In this document: positions 42,837 to 52,406 of the stretch, one piece after another
Layout: each line of letters starts with the position of its first letter
How positions within the stretch are numbered: position 1 is the first letter of the stretch
DNA from: Methylolobus aquaticus
Lineage (GTDB): Bacteria > Pseudomonadota > Gammaproteobacteria > Methylococcales > Methylococcaceae
Assembly: GCA_004168015.1 (NCBI GenBank)
Contig: SEYW01000017.1
Coordinates: 38,567-102,566, forward strand
DNA: 64,000 nucleotides
Direction: 5' to 3'
The notes under the pieces: generated by a model
What the model saw: the letters and a program-made list of their open reading frames with translations, nothing else
The model's database searches: none
What the model was told of the DNA's origin: nothing
Position numbers and translations under genes: made by a program

Positions 42837-43568
42837 ATGACGCTGTTGGATTACTTCGACCGCTGCTATGTGGTCAATCTGCCCGAGCGGGCAGATCGGC
42901 GGCGGGAAATGCAACAGGAACTGATCGACGCGGGCATGCCGTTCGCACCCGGCCGCGTCGAGTTGTTTAGCGCGGTACGCCCGCCGGATGCGGGCCTCTT
43001 CCCGAGTCTGGGCGCGCGCGGCTGCTTCGAGAGCCATCACCGCATCCTGCGACAAGCCCGCGCGGAAGGCCTGCGCAATGTCCTGGTGATGGAGGACGAC
43101 CTCACCATCGACCCCGGGCTGAGGGCTCATGCCGCGGAGATGATCGAGACGCTACGGACCAACGACTGGGGCTTCGTCTATTTCGGACACGCGCTGGAAC
43201 AGGCAACGCCTTCCGGCGACCCCGCGCTGCTGCAGCCCTACTCAGGCCCGCTGATGACCACCCATTTTTACGGCATCAACGCAGCGATCTTCGACCGTTT
43301 GCTGGACTTCTTCGATGCCCTGCTGCAACGCCCCCCAGGCCATCCGGACGGCAGTCCCATGCATGTCGACGGTGCCTATTCCACCTTTCGCAAGCAGAAT
43401 CCCGACGTGCTGACCTTGATCTCCGTGCCCAGCCGCGGCGGTCAGCGCAGTTCGCGTAGCGACATCTACCCGAATCGGTGGTTCGACCGCTGGCCGGTGT
43501 TCCGCGAACTGGCAGCGATAGCGCGCCGCGTCAGGTCGCGATGGAAAGCCGGGCGGCGCTCCCCATGA
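42837..43568 (+). CDS. Family 25 glycosyltransferase
   Basis: The 243-residue product has the GT25 pattern: CYVVNLPERADRRREM, GCFESHHRILRQA, NVLVMEDDLTI and a later HVDGAYSTF motif. It probably adds a sugar to EPS or lipopolysaccharide. GGAG upstream of the ATG supports the start. It is divergent from the H-NOX gene and its stop overlaps the next gene by 4 bp. Confidence 0.85.
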   Translation: MTLLDYFDRCYVVNLPERADRRREMQQELIDAGMPFAPGRVELFSAVRPPDAGLFPSLGARGCFESHHRILRQARAEGLRNVLVMEDDLTIDPGLRAHAAEMIETLRTNDWGFVYFGHALEQATPSGDPALLQPYSGPLMTTHFYGINAAIFDRLLDFFDALLQRPPGHPDGSPMHVDGAYSTFRKQNPDVLTLISVPSRGGQRSSRSDIYPNRWFDRWPVFRELAAIARRVRSRWKAGRRSP

Positions 43569-44464
43569 CCCGCCCGCGCGTGCTGTTGGTCGAGGACGAG
43601 GAAATCATCGCCATCGTCATTCAGGACAATCTGATCGACGCTGGTTTCGATGTCGTTCTGGCGGGCGATGGACAGGAAGCGTGGGAGCGGCTGGCCGCCG
43701 GCGATCACGCTTTCGAAACCATCCTGCTCGACTGGGAAATGCCACGGCTCGACGGGATGCAGTTGCTTCGACAGATCAAGGCCATGCCGGAACTGATGGA
43801 CATTCCGGTGATCATGGAGACCGCCGTCACCGACCCGGCCAGCATTCAGGAGGGCCTGAACGCCGGGGCGCATTATTACCTGACGAAACCCTTCGACCCG
43901 AAGGTATTGATCAGCGTCGTCCGGGCCGCGACCGCTCAATTCCGTGAACACCGGCAAATGCTCGACCGGGTCCGATTGGCGCACCGGCCGTTCCAGCATC
44001 TGGAGAGCGGCATCTTCCGTTTTCGTTCGATCGAGGACGGGTGCCTGCTGGCCGATTTTCTCGCTGCAGTCTGCCCCGAACCGGAGACCGCGATCCTCGG
44101 CCTGCGTGAGCTGCTGATCAATGCCGTCGAACATGGCAATCTTGGCATCAGTTACGCCGAGAAAAGCCACCTGCTTTTCAACGACGCCTGGCACGAGGAA
44201 ATCGATCGTCGCATGAACCTGGACGAGAACCGCGACAAGCGGGTCCGTCTGCATTTCGAGCGTCGCCCGACCCAGATGGTCATCACCATCACCGACGAGG
44301 GGCAGGGCTTCGAGTGGCGAGATTATCTCGACTTCGATCCCAAACGCGCCTTCGATCTGAACGGTCGCGGCATCGCGCTGGCGCGCGTCAAGAGCTTTGA
44401 CACCCTCGAGTATCAGGGGAATGGGAACAGCGTCGTGGCGACGATACGACTGCCCTCCCCCTGA
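43565..44464 (+). CDS. Response regulator with RsbW-like HATPase output domain
   Basis: The 299-residue protein has a receiver domain at 1-125 (VEDEE, phospho-acceptor D56 in LLDWEMPRLDG, K106 region YLTKPFD). A C-terminal GHKL ATPase domain has the N box LGLRELLINAVEHGN and ITDEGQGFEW. This REC-HATPase build suggests a phosphorylation-controlled serine kinase or anti-sigma protein. With the REC-PP2C and STAS proteins it could complete a partner switch. The ATG overlaps the GT25 stop by 4 bp. Confidence 0.83.
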   Translation: MTRPRVLLVEDEEIIAIVIQDNLIDAGFDVVLAGDGQEAWERLAAGDHAFETILLDWEMPRLDGMQLLRQIKAMPELMDIPVIMETAVTDPASIQEGLNAGAHYYLTKPFDPKVLISVVRAATAQFREHRQMLDRVRLAHRPFQHLESGIFRFRSIEDGCLLADFLAAVCPEPETAILGLRELLINAVEHGNLGISYAEKSHLLFNDAWHEEIDRRMNLDENRDKRVRLHFERRPTQMVITITDEGQGFEWRDYLDFDPKRAFDLNGRGIALARVKSFDTLEYQGNGNSVVATIRLPSP

Positions 44465-44749
44465 CGAAACGCCGGACCAGAGCCGTCTAGATAAGGTGCG
44501 TTTTGGGCCTGCCCTCACCGTTGCGGATCGCGGCGCCGGGACAAGCACAGCGCACCCAGATGGCGCAGCCTGACGCCGCGAGCCCCAAAAGCGATCAGCC
44601 CGTGATAAGGGGCTCCTCGCGAGTCAGACGCTTACGGAACGGCGCAAAAACTGCTTAGGGCTTAAGGAATATCGCTGGAACCATCAAACGGTCCCTGAGG
44701 TCCGGCCCGCACGCTTCTGAAACCGTACCAAAGTCGAGGACACCCAACC

Positions 44750-47700
44750 GTGGACGTCAAAAAGGCCATCGGGCTCACGCCTGCCGACTTGAACCCCGAC
44801 GAATCGCGGCTACGCCGCCGTCATTTCCTGAACATCAATCTGACCCTCGCCGCGGCCGGTCAGCCGATCTGCCAACAGGTCAATACCGGTGATTTCATCA
44901 GCGTGGCCGAGGATCTCGTTCACTGCTACCGGGCCCAGTCGCGTCTCGTCCCCGACTACCTCTGTCCTGCCGACCAGCGCATCCAGACTTTCCTGGACGC
45001 CTATCTGGCCGATTTGCGCCTAGCGAATCCGCTGCGCCTGCCATCGAATACACTGATCCTGCATCGGTTCGGTATCGCCCGGGAACTGTCGTTACCGCCG
45101 GATGGTGACCGGTTCGAATCGGACATCATCAAGAGCTACCGTGTCCGCCAGGGCGTGCTGCACAACACGCTGCGCGACCGTCGAACCACGAAGGGCTCAT
45201 TCCATATCGCCGAGGGGGGCCTGCCGATCCCCAGTGACAAGCGCGCGGTCCCCAAGCTGGCCTTCGCCCGGCTGTTGCAGGCGGCATTGAATCCTCCCCG
45301 TGACTTGCTGGGGCTGCCCTTCACCTGCCGCGAGGAAGAGCCGGCCGAGATTTTCGTATCCCTGTTGCTGCGACCCACGGTCAGCCCCGCCGTGCCGGGA
45401 GTCCTGCCGGAAAAGAGTATGGAGATCCGCTTCTTCGCTCCGGGCGGCATGGTATCCAACCTCGACTTCGTAGAAAGCATCTTCGGCAACGCCGGCAATC
45501 CCCACCTGCCGGAAAATGACGCCGGGCTGGACATCGACCATTGGACCGGGCATACCGGCTGCATCATTCTGGCTCCGCATCTACTCGGCATGACCAAGAA
45601 GGAACTGGGACTGCCGCGCTACAGTCAGGCAACCGAACGCCAGCGCGCCGACCGAATGTGCTGGCAGGACGAGAGCGAACTGTACAACGACGGCGAACCC
45701 TACAAGATCACCGCGCGTGATGCTTCGGGAACCATCGTCACGCTGATTACCGACAACTACTTCGGGTACTGCAAGAAAGAGGTCAAGACCCAGATCAGCT
45801 TTTCCGCGAATCTGTTCGGTCTGGCCGAAGAAGAACATGCCGGCGGAGCGCTGACCTTCGCCAGTCACAATCATGGCGAGGAATTCGGGGCCGACCCCCG
45901 GATCCGCCTGACCGACCACAACTTCGCCGATGTGAAGGCCCGCTTCGGCGACATCATGGACATCCAGCCCGAAGGCTATGGCATCGACAAGCGATTTCCG
46001 CAGTTGTGCTATCTGCCGGAGGACATGCAGGTCGATCTCAACAACCAGCGCATCAGTTGGCGGTTGGGTGACAGCACCCAGCGAATCCCGCTCCGCCCAG
46101 GCCAGGTCTACATGCATCCGACCGGCTACAAGATCGAGATGCGCAAACATCCCTCGGCACCGTCGTGGCGACTGGTCGGCACCGATGCCGAGGGACTGTT
46201 GTGCCACAAGCCCTGCACCGTTTCCGGCGGCGGCAAGTCGGAGATTTCCAAGTCCATCGACAACACGATTCTGTTCGGACCGGTCTTCGTCGCCGATCTG
46301 GAGCAGGATCTGGATTTCGTCGAGTCGCTGTGCAACCGCGACTATAGCGACCGGTACCGGCCCGGGATGGGACCGGACTACAGCAAGCGTCGCTGCACCC
46401 CGCTGCTCAGCCCGAAGCGCAGCCTCGGTTCGGTGATCAAGCTGCTCAACCCGTCACCGAGCACCTTCACCGACGACTATAACGCCTGGCTCGAAACGAT
46501 CCCGACGCGCATCAAGTCGATCGTTTTCATGATCAAGCGCTTCTATCGGCCCGAATGGGGCACCGACTGGCGCAGGCATTTCGCTACCGACATTGTCAAC
46601 GGCAGTCCCGGTCATGAGTTGAAGATGGACGACCGGGCACTGGTCGCGTCGTACCTGCGTATCGGTTTCGAACAGAATGGCTCGTGGCGCGTGTTCAAGC
46701 TGCGTCAGGACTACATTGCCGCCGAAAAGCTGCAGATGGAGGACGACATCACGGCTTCGGTCGTGATTCCGACCCATCAGTTGCGGAATCGTCCCCCGGC
46801 AATCGTGAATCCCAGCGTCAAGCTGACCCACAACTGCGAATACCGCCTCTTCCAGCGCCCCGACGACGCCGTGCACCGTGGCCTAGACCTGCAAGCCGAG
46901 CGCGATCTCACCCAGAGCGGCAACTTCATCTCCAATTTCGAACCGCTGGGAACGCGCGAGGTGCAGTCGTTGGTGGACGACGTGATCGGCTTCAACCAGT
47001 ACAGCCCGCCGATGCAGGAATTTCTGCAGGCCGCGGTCAAGTCCGGGGAGGGTTTCGCGGTCTCGTCCGCACATCCACGGATCGTCGACGGAAAGCCGAG
47101 CAAGAATCCGCGCTATCTGCAGTTACGGCAGGATCTCGAAGACGAGTTCAAGCCTTATCTGGCCGAGATGGGGGCCCGCCTGAGCCGACGTATACCGCTG
47201 CACGAACCGGTAATGTGGCCGGTCGGTGCCGTGCTGGCCGGCCGGCGCAACAATCCGCCCGACTGGAAGTCCGGAATCCGACCGCTGTGCGTCTACAGCC
47301 CGATCCATTATCAGGAGCTGCCCGAACTGTTCATGGATTTCATCTGCAGCCTGACCGGCAAATCGCCGTCGACGACGGGGGCGGGCAGCGAGGGCGCGCT
47401 GACGAAGGGTCCATTCAATGCCCTCCGGGCGACCGCCGACCTCAACGCAGCGCTGGTGTCCTACATCCTGACCGGCTACGGGGGTTTCAGCACCGCAGCG
47501 GGGCATGTGGGACCCCACTTCCGTGTCGATCACGACATCAGCCTGCTGGCGCCCGAAATCTGGTGCCGCCTGTCACCCCAGGCTCAGGATCCCGACTACC
47601 TGATCCGAGAAGGCTACCTGGAACCCGTGCTCGATTTCGAGCACGAGGGGAAAACCGTCCTGGCCAGTCGGCTCGGCTACCGCATCACCAGTCATTTCGT

Positions 47701-48277
47701 GCACCACCACTTCGGCAAGTTGTTCGACACCCCGTCGCTGGTGCTGACCGAGGAGATTCTCAAGCCGGAGAAGCAGGATCTCGCCTGCTTCGTGGACGGC
47801 ATTGCCAACATCGTAGAAACCCAACGGCGCGTCGCTCAGGAGTATCTGGACGACGGCAGTATCGACGAAGCCTGCCCCCCGCTCCGCGCGCTGCTCTACA
47901 TCATGGCAACGGGGAGCTACGAAGGCAAAGGCGCGCATCACCCGGCGATCCGCTCGATGTTCACTCGAGAGAATCTGCTGGGTTCGGCCTGGTACCGGGA
48001 GCGCTTGCGCACCAAACAGGAGCGAGACATCGAGCTGTGGCGCAAACACGTGCTGTACCTGGAAAGCTTCCTGGACCAGCACCACCACACGCCCTACGCC
48101 GAGAAGCTGCGGATCATCGAACGCCTGGAAAGAGCGCGCCGCACCCTCGCCGAAGTCAGCGACGCGGCCTACCCGGACCGGCTCGTCGGGACGCTGGGAG
48201 CGGATCCGATGACACCGCGGGCGGCCGGGCGCAAGACCTCGGCTCGGCGGAGCCGCGACGCCACGGCCGAAGCCTGA
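44750..48277 (+). CDS. Probable PPi-dependent phosphoenolpyruvate carboxykinase
   Basis: This large 1175-residue protein has no detectable signal or membrane segment. Its length and features fit the PPi-type PEPCK family described from Entamoeba and some bacteria (about 1150 residues). It has a P-loop-like GGGKSEISKS around K496 and a segment SPSTTGAGSEGALTKG around 872. That enzyme interconverts oxaloacetate and PEP using pyrophosphate or phosphate. I recall these motifs from the family but cannot align them here, so the call is tentative. The start is a GTG with GAGGA about ten bases upstream. It stands alone between the EPS and prfB regions. Confidence 0.6.
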   Translation: MDVKKAIGLTPADLNPDESRLRRRHFLNINLTLAAAGQPICQQVNTGDFISVAEDLVHCYRAQSRLVPDYLCPADQRIQTFLDAYLADLRLANPLRLPSNTLILHRFGIARELSLPPDGDRFESDIIKSYRVRQGVLHNTLRDRRTTKGSFHIAEGGLPIPSDKRAVPKLAFARLLQAALNPPRDLLGLPFTCREEEPAEIFVSLLLRPTVSPAVPGVLPEKSMEIRFFAPGGMVSNLDFVESIFGNAGNPHLPENDAGLDIDHWTGHTGCIILAPHLLGMTKKELGLPRYSQATERQRADRMCWQDESELYNDGEPYKITARDASGTIVTLITDNYFGYCKKEVKTQISFSANLFGLAEEEHAGGALTFASHNHGEEFGADPRIRLTDHNFADVKARFGDIMDIQPEGYGIDKRFPQLCYLPEDMQVDLNNQRISWRLGDSTQRIPLRPGQVYMHPTGYKIEMRKHPSAPSWRLVGTDAEGLLCHKPCTVSGGGKSEISKSIDNTILFGPVFVADLEQDLDFVESLCNRDYSDRYRPGMGPDYSKRRCTPLLSPKRSLGSVIKLLNPSPSTFTDDYNAWLETIPTRIKSIVFMIKRFYRPEWGTDWRRHFATDIVNGSPGHELKMDDRALVASYLRIGFEQNGSWRVFKLRQDYIAAEKLQMEDDITASVVIPTHQLRNRPPAIVNPSVKLTHNCEYRLFQRPDDAVHRGLDLQAERDLTQSGNFISNFEPLGTREVQSLVDDVIGFNQYSPPMQEFLQAAVKSGEGFAVSSAHPRIVDGKPSKNPRYLQLRQDLEDEFKPYLAEMGARLSRRIPLHEPVMWPVGAVLAGRRNNPPDWKSGIRPLCVYSPIHYQELPELFMDFICSLTGKSPSTTGAGSEGALTKGPFNALRATADLNAALVSYILTGYGGFSTAAGHVGPHFRVDHDISLLAPEIWCRLSPQAQDPDYLIREGYLEPVLDFEHEGKTVLASRLGYRITSHFVHHHFGKLFDTPSLVLTEEILKPEKQDLACFVDGIANIVETQRRVAQEYLDDGSIDEACPPLRALLYIMATGSYEGKGAHHPAIRSMFTRENLLGSAWYRERLRTKQERDIELWRKHVLYLESFLDQHHHTPYAEKLRIIERLERARRTLAEVSDAAYPDRLVGTLGADPMTPRAAGRKTSARRSRDATAEA

Positions 48278-48297
48278 CCTCGGAACGAGCCCGGATG

Positions 48298-48323
48298 CCG
48301 CGCCTTGCAACGGAAAGGCGCGG
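48298..48323. terminator. Hairpin between convergent genes
   Basis: CCGCGCCTT (48298-48306) pairs perfectly with AAGGCGCGG (48315-48323) around an 8-base loop. It lies between the 3' ends of the PPi-PEPCK-like and DUF2024 genes. A U-run is missing, so a bidirectional terminator is plausible rather than shown. Confidence 0.5.
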
Positions 48324-48367
48324 CCCCTGGGCACGCGGTTACCGCGATGCCCTGACGCCTCCGCCGG

Positions 48368-48634
48368 CTAGTGCGGGCAGCCCTCGAGCTTGATGATCGC
48401 GTAACCCTGGCTTGCGACATCCCGCCTGACGTCCTCGGGCGCTTCCACCGAGCTGTGACAAAAGCAGCAACTCTCCGCTCTGACCGCAGCCGCGGACTCG
48501 CCGATACCGGCGAGCCAGTCGCGAGCGTGAGCCAGGGCTTTTTCCTGGCTCTTCTCTGACAGGACGACGTCGAAATGCAGAATGCGGCCATTGCCGCTGA
48601 CGGCATAGGTATCGAAAACATGGAACTGGGTCAT
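48368..48634 (-). CDS. DUF2024 family protein
   Basis: The 88-residue product begins HVFDTYAVSGNGRILHFDVVL, the recognisable DUF2024 pattern, and has cysteines in ESCCFCHS near the middle. The family is of unknown function. The ATG at 48634 has GAGAGGAA six bases upstream. It is divergent from prfB. Confidence 0.78.
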   Translation of the reverse strand: MTQFHVFDTYAVSGNGRILHFDVVLSEKSQEKALAHARDWLAGIGESAAAVRAESCCFCHSSVEAPEDVRRDVASQGYAIIKLEGCPH

Positions 48635-48860
48635 GGGGTTCCTCTCGTGAGTGCTCGGCAAAGAACCAGCGCCGGCAACCAGAGGCCTCTCGATGCTGGC
48701 TCCGACGCTTTCTGGTTCGCTATCGAAACTAGATTGCCGCGATTGATCTTTCGTGTCAATCACGCTGCGCGACGCAGTGCGGCGGATCCATCCTCTCCGA
48801 CGTTTCTCACCAAGGCATCAGCTCGTGTAAAATTAGGGGCTTTTGCAAGCGGCCGCCACC

Positions 48861-49959
48861 ATGCGCGAACTCAACCCCCTTTACCAGCAAACCAAGGATC
48901 TCAAGAGCCGCATAGAAGCTCTTAGGGGGTACCTTTGACTTCGACATCAAGCAGGAACGCCTCGATGAAGTCCTTAAGGAACTGGAAGATCCGAAGATCT
49001 GGGACACTCCCGACAAAGCGCAGAGCCTCGGCCGGGAACGCACGCAGCTCGAAGGGGTCGTCCATCGCCTGATCCGGCTCGGGCAAGGCGTGAGCGACGC
49101 GGCCGACCTGCTCGAACTCGCAGTCGCCGAGGACGACGAAGACACCGTGGAAACGGTCGCCGCAGACCTGGAGGCGGCGGAAAAAGAGGTCGCCGGACTC
49201 GAGTTCCGGCGCATGTTCTCGCGCGAAGCGGATCCGAACAACGCCTTCCTGGACATTCAGGCCGGATCGGGCGGCACCGAAGCCCAGGACTGGGCCGAAA
49301 TGCTGGAGCGCATGTATCTGCGCTGGGGTGAGCGCCGCGGCTTCAAGACCGAACTGATCGAGGAGTCCCCGGGGGACGTCGCGGGCATCAAAAGCGCGAC
49401 GATCCGCTTCGAAGGCGACTACGCCTACGGCTGGCTACGAACCGAAACGGGGGTCCATCGGCTGGTGCGGAAATCGCCCTTCGATTCGGGCAACCGGCGG
49501 CATACGTCCTTCGCGTCGGTCTTCGTCTCGCCGGAAGTGGACGACAGCATCGATATCGACATCAATCCAGCGGATCTGCGCGTCGACGTCTACCGTGCCT
49601 CAGGCGCCGGCGGGCAGCACGTCAACCGCACCGAATCGGCGGTCCGGATCACTCATAATCCGTCCGGCGTCGTCGTGCAGTGTCAGAGCGAGCGGTCACA
49701 GCATGCCAACCGCGACCGCTGCATGAAGCAACTCCGCGCGAAGCTGTACGAGCTGGAGATGCAGAAGCGCAACGCCGAGAAGCAGGCCCTGGAGGCGACC
49801 AAATCCGATATCGGCTGGGGCAGCCAAATCCGCTCGTACGTTCTGGATCAATCGAGGATCAAGGACTTGCGTACCAATTGGGAAACCGGCAATCCGCAGG
49901 CCGTGCTGGACGGCGATCTGGATCCCTTCATCGAGGAAAGTCTGAAGAGCGGCTTGTGA
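48861..49959 (+). CDS. prfB: Peptide chain release factor 2, with programmed +1 frameshift
   Basis: RF2 ends translation at UGA and UAA codons. The first frame starts at 48861 and meets an in-frame TGA at 48936-48938. The context is AGGGGG, then TAC CTT TGA C, the classic slippery site with an internal Shine-Dalgarno. After a +1 shift on CTT the frame runs to 49959. The product has the codon-recognition segment RKSPFDSG and the catalytic GGQ in [13 protein letters not shown]. About 366 residues, normal for RF2. The gene is followed by lysS one base later, a common arrangement. Confidence 0.96.
48923..48939 (+). promoter_or_regulatory. prfB autoregulatory frameshift site
   Basis: AGGGGG (48923-48928) lies a few bases upstream of CTT-TGA-C (48933-48939). 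In this autoregulation, low RF2 lets the ribosome pause at UGA and slip by +1. All elements known from E. coli prfB are present. Confidence 0.92.
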
Positions 49960-49960
49960 C

Positions 49961-51451
49961 ATGAGCGATACCCCCGACGACAACAAACTGATCGCCCAGC
50001 GACGCGAGAAGCTGGCGGAACTCCGCCAGGGCGGCGTGGCATTTCCGAACGACTTCCGGCGCAACACGCTGGTCCAGGCGCTGCATGAACAATACGGCGA
50101 AGAGGACGGCGCGACGATCGAGACGCGTCAGGTCCGGGTCAAGGCCGCCGGAAGACTGATGGCCAAGCGTCTGATGGGCAAGGCCAGCTTCACCCAGATG
50201 CAGGACATGTCCGGCCGCATGCAGGTGTTCCTGCAGAAGGATGCCCTGCCGGATGGCGTCTACGAGCAGTTCAAGCAATGGGACATCGGCGACATCGTCG
50301 GGGTCGAAGGCACGCTGTTCCGGACCAAGACTGGGGAGTTGTCGATCAAGGCCACCGACATCCGCCTGTTGACCAAATCCCTGCAGCCCCTCCCCGAGAA
50401 GTACCACGGGTTGACCGATACCGAGACCCGCTACCGGCAACGCTACGTCGACCTCATCGTCAGCGAAGAAACGCGGCAGGTGTTCCGTCAGCGTGTGGAG
50501 ATCATTCGCTACATCCGGAATTTCCTGAGCGACCGGGGCTTTCTCGAAGTCGAGACCCCGATGATGCAGCCGATACCCGGTGGCGCCCGGGCCAAGCCGT
50601 TTGTGACGCATCACAACGCCCTGGACATGGATTTATATCTACGGATCGCGCCCGAACTCTACCTGAAACGGCTTGTCGTCGGGGGGTTCGAGAAGGTGTT
50701 CGAGATCAATCGGAGCTTCCGCAACGAGGGTCTGTCGACAAAGCACAACCCCGAATTCACGATGATCGAGTTCTATCAGGCCTATGCGGACTATCGCGAC
50801 CTGATGAACCTGACCGAGGAATTGCTGCGGGGCATCGCGACGTCGCTGTTCGGCACGACGCTGCTCGAATATCAGGGTCATCCCTACGATCTGGGACCTC
50901 CTTTCCGACGCCTGTCGGTCCTGGAGTCCATCCTGCTCTACAACCCGGACATCGCGCCGGGCGATCTGGCCGACCGCGAAAGTGCCGCGGGCATCGCGCG
51001 GGGGCTGGGAATTTCCGTGGCCGCCACCGACGGTCTGGGCAAGATCCAGACCGAGATCTTCGAGAAAACCGTCGAACATCGGTTGATGGAGCCGACCTTC
51101 ATCACTGCATACCCGGCCGAGGTCTCACCTCTGGCGCGCCGTAACGACGAAAACCCGTTCATTACCGACCGCTTCGAGTTTTTCGTTGCCGGGCGGGAAC
51201 TCGCCAACGGCTTTTCGGAGCTGAATGATCCGGAGGATCAGTCGGCCCGCTTTCGCCAGCAGGTCGAGGACAAGGCCGCGGGCGATGAGGAGGCCATGCA
51301 TTTCGACGCCGACTACATTCGCGCGCTGGAATACGGGTTGCCCCCGACCGCCGGTGAAGGCATCGGCATCGACCGGCTGGTGATGTTCTTCACCGACTCC
51401 GCTTCGATACGGGATGTCATCCTGTTCCCGCAGATGCGTCCGGAGCTCTGA
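49961..51451 (+). CDS. lysS: Class II lysyl-tRNA synthetase
   Basis: The 496-residue enzyme charges tRNA-Lys. An N-terminal OB-fold anticodon-binding domain ([18 protein letters not shown]) precedes the class II core. Motif 2 is [21 protein letters not shown] and motif 3 is [13 protein letters not shown]. Length is standard. The ATG lies one base after the prfB stop, so the two are probably co-transcribed. Confidence 0.97.
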   Translation: MSDTPDDNKLIAQRREKLAELRQGGVAFPNDFRRNTLVQALHEQYGEEDGATIETRQVRVKAAGRLMAKRLMGKASFTQMQDMSGRMQVFLQKDALPDGVYEQFKQWDIGDIVGVEGTLFRTKTGELSIKATDIRLLTKSLQPLPEKYHGLTDTETRYRQRYVDLIVSEETRQVFRQRVEIIRYIRNFLSDRGFLEVETPMMQPIPGGARAKPFVTHHNALDMDLYLRIAPELYLKRLVVGGFEKVFEINRSFRNEGLSTKHNPEFTMIEFYQAYADYRDLMNLTEELLRGIATSLFGTTLLEYQGHPYDLGPPFRRLSVLESILLYNPDIAPGDLADRESAAGIARGLGISVAATDGLGKIQTEIFEKTVEHRLMEPTFITAYPAEVSPLARRNDENPFITDRFEFFVAGRELANGFSELNDPEDQSARFRQQVEDKAAGDEEAMHFDADYIRALEYGLPPTAGEGIGIDRLVMFFTDSASIRDVILFPQMRPEL

Positions 51452-51515
51452 GAAAGCGGCGCCGACAGCAGGGCGGCCTCCAGCGGCCGCTCGCGGATTC
51501 CCAAAAGCGTCACAT

Positions 51516-51701
51516 TCAGACCAGAACCAGCAATAGCAGGGCCCCGGTCCACAGAAACATCCACCCGCCCATTATCGACATGGCTTTTGCGATTTCCGCA
51601 GGAGTCTCAACGATGCTCAGCGCCTGCATGGTCACGCCTTGGCGTTCTTGACTGTTCATGATGGCTTCTCGCGTCTCGTCCATTTGCTCTCGATATTGCA
51701 T
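51516..51701 (-). CDS. Small single-pass membrane protein, hypothetical
   Basis: A 61-residue frame with a polar N-terminal half and a C-terminal hydrophobic segment (GGWMFLWTGALLLLVLV) looks like a small tail-anchored protein. A shorter version could start at the ATG at 51659. There are no known motifs. It may be spurious; composition is the only support. Confidence 0.35.
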   Translation of the reverse strand: MQYREQMDETREAIMNSQERQGVTMQALSIVETPAEIAKAMSIMGGWMFLWTGALLLLVLV

Positions 51702-52092
51702 GATTCATACCCGCCCCATCAGGCGCTTCGAGGAGGGACGCCGATCGGGTAGCTGCTCCTTGCCATTCAGCTGGAAGCCCGCAAGCCCCAAGGTTACCGC
51801 TTGAGCCGCCCACCGTCCACGGCCGGCGACCACGTCGCCCAGGCCGGCGCGGGGTCCGGAGACGCAGACGTGTCGAGCTGATCGTCGCGATGACGGAAGG
51901 GGTGGCGATCTGCCGCTGTCGACTGCTGCACAGGGACCGCATGGGGAATTTTTCACTGCAGACGACCAGGCCGCGGCTTTATGATCGCCCACAGTCAAGA
52001 CGACGAGTAAGTAACACGGATTGAACCCTTTCCGTTTTTGGCTTTCCTAGACTTTGCTCGAAAGACGTAGCCAAGCAAAAAGCATTACGGCC
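51702..52092. other. Non-coding interval with no recognised feature
   Basis: The 391 bases between the small membrane protein and the 65-residue protein contain no convincing gene. A 97-codon minus-strand frame (51705-51998) has no recognisable motif. The last 70 bases are richer in A and T and probably carry the promoter for the gene at 52093. Confidence 0.4.
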
Positions 52093-52290
52093 ATGAACAA
52101 CGAACAACTGCAACAACAAAGACTGGAACGTCTCCACAAGCTCGTTGCCTGGGTCAATGAAGGGTACGGGAATGCGCTCCGCCTCTACGGCGCGAACCAC
52201 CCGCTTACGCGCAGTTGGCTGAAGGAGAAACTCGATATCGAGTGGTTTACCGAGCATGAGGAAGACAACCAGCATCAGACTTTTGCCTGA
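52093..52290 (+). CDS. Small conserved-looking hypothetical protein
   Basis: The 65-residue product is highly polar and helical (NNEQLQQQRLERLHKLVAWVNEGYG, then WLKEKLDIEWFTEHEED). It has no signal or membrane segment. The balanced, helix-forming composition and an A+T-rich upstream interval suggest a real gene. Function unknown. Confidence 0.5.
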   Translation: MNNEQLQQQRLERLHKLVAWVNEGYGNALRLYGANHPLTRSWLKEKLDIEWFTEHEEDNQHQTFA

Positions 52291-52406
52291 TACGCGATCA
52301 TCCCGTCGCCATACGCCGCGAGCGGTCGCTGCAAGCGCTCAACCGCTCCCGGCCGCTCGCTAACGGGGCGCTCCCGCCGATCCGCCCGTCTGACTACGCC
52401 ATCGGC

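Noticed and set aside
44465..44749. Possible small RNA between the receiver-HATPase and PPi-PEPCK-like genes
   Set aside because: No tRNA fold, promoter plus terminator, or convincing hairpin series was found in the 285 bases.
46684..48393. 569-codon frame on the plus strand
   Set aside because: It is a shifted frame inside the PPi-PEPCK-like gene with Arg/Pro/Gly-rich sequence and no domain.
51472..51490. GC-rich inverted repeat after lysS as terminator
   Set aside because: The GCGGCC/GGCCGC pair is not followed by a U-run and could be chance in GC-rich DNA.
51705..51998. 97-codon minus-strand frame
   Set aside because: No motif, no ribosome site, composition typical of non-coding GC-rich DNA.
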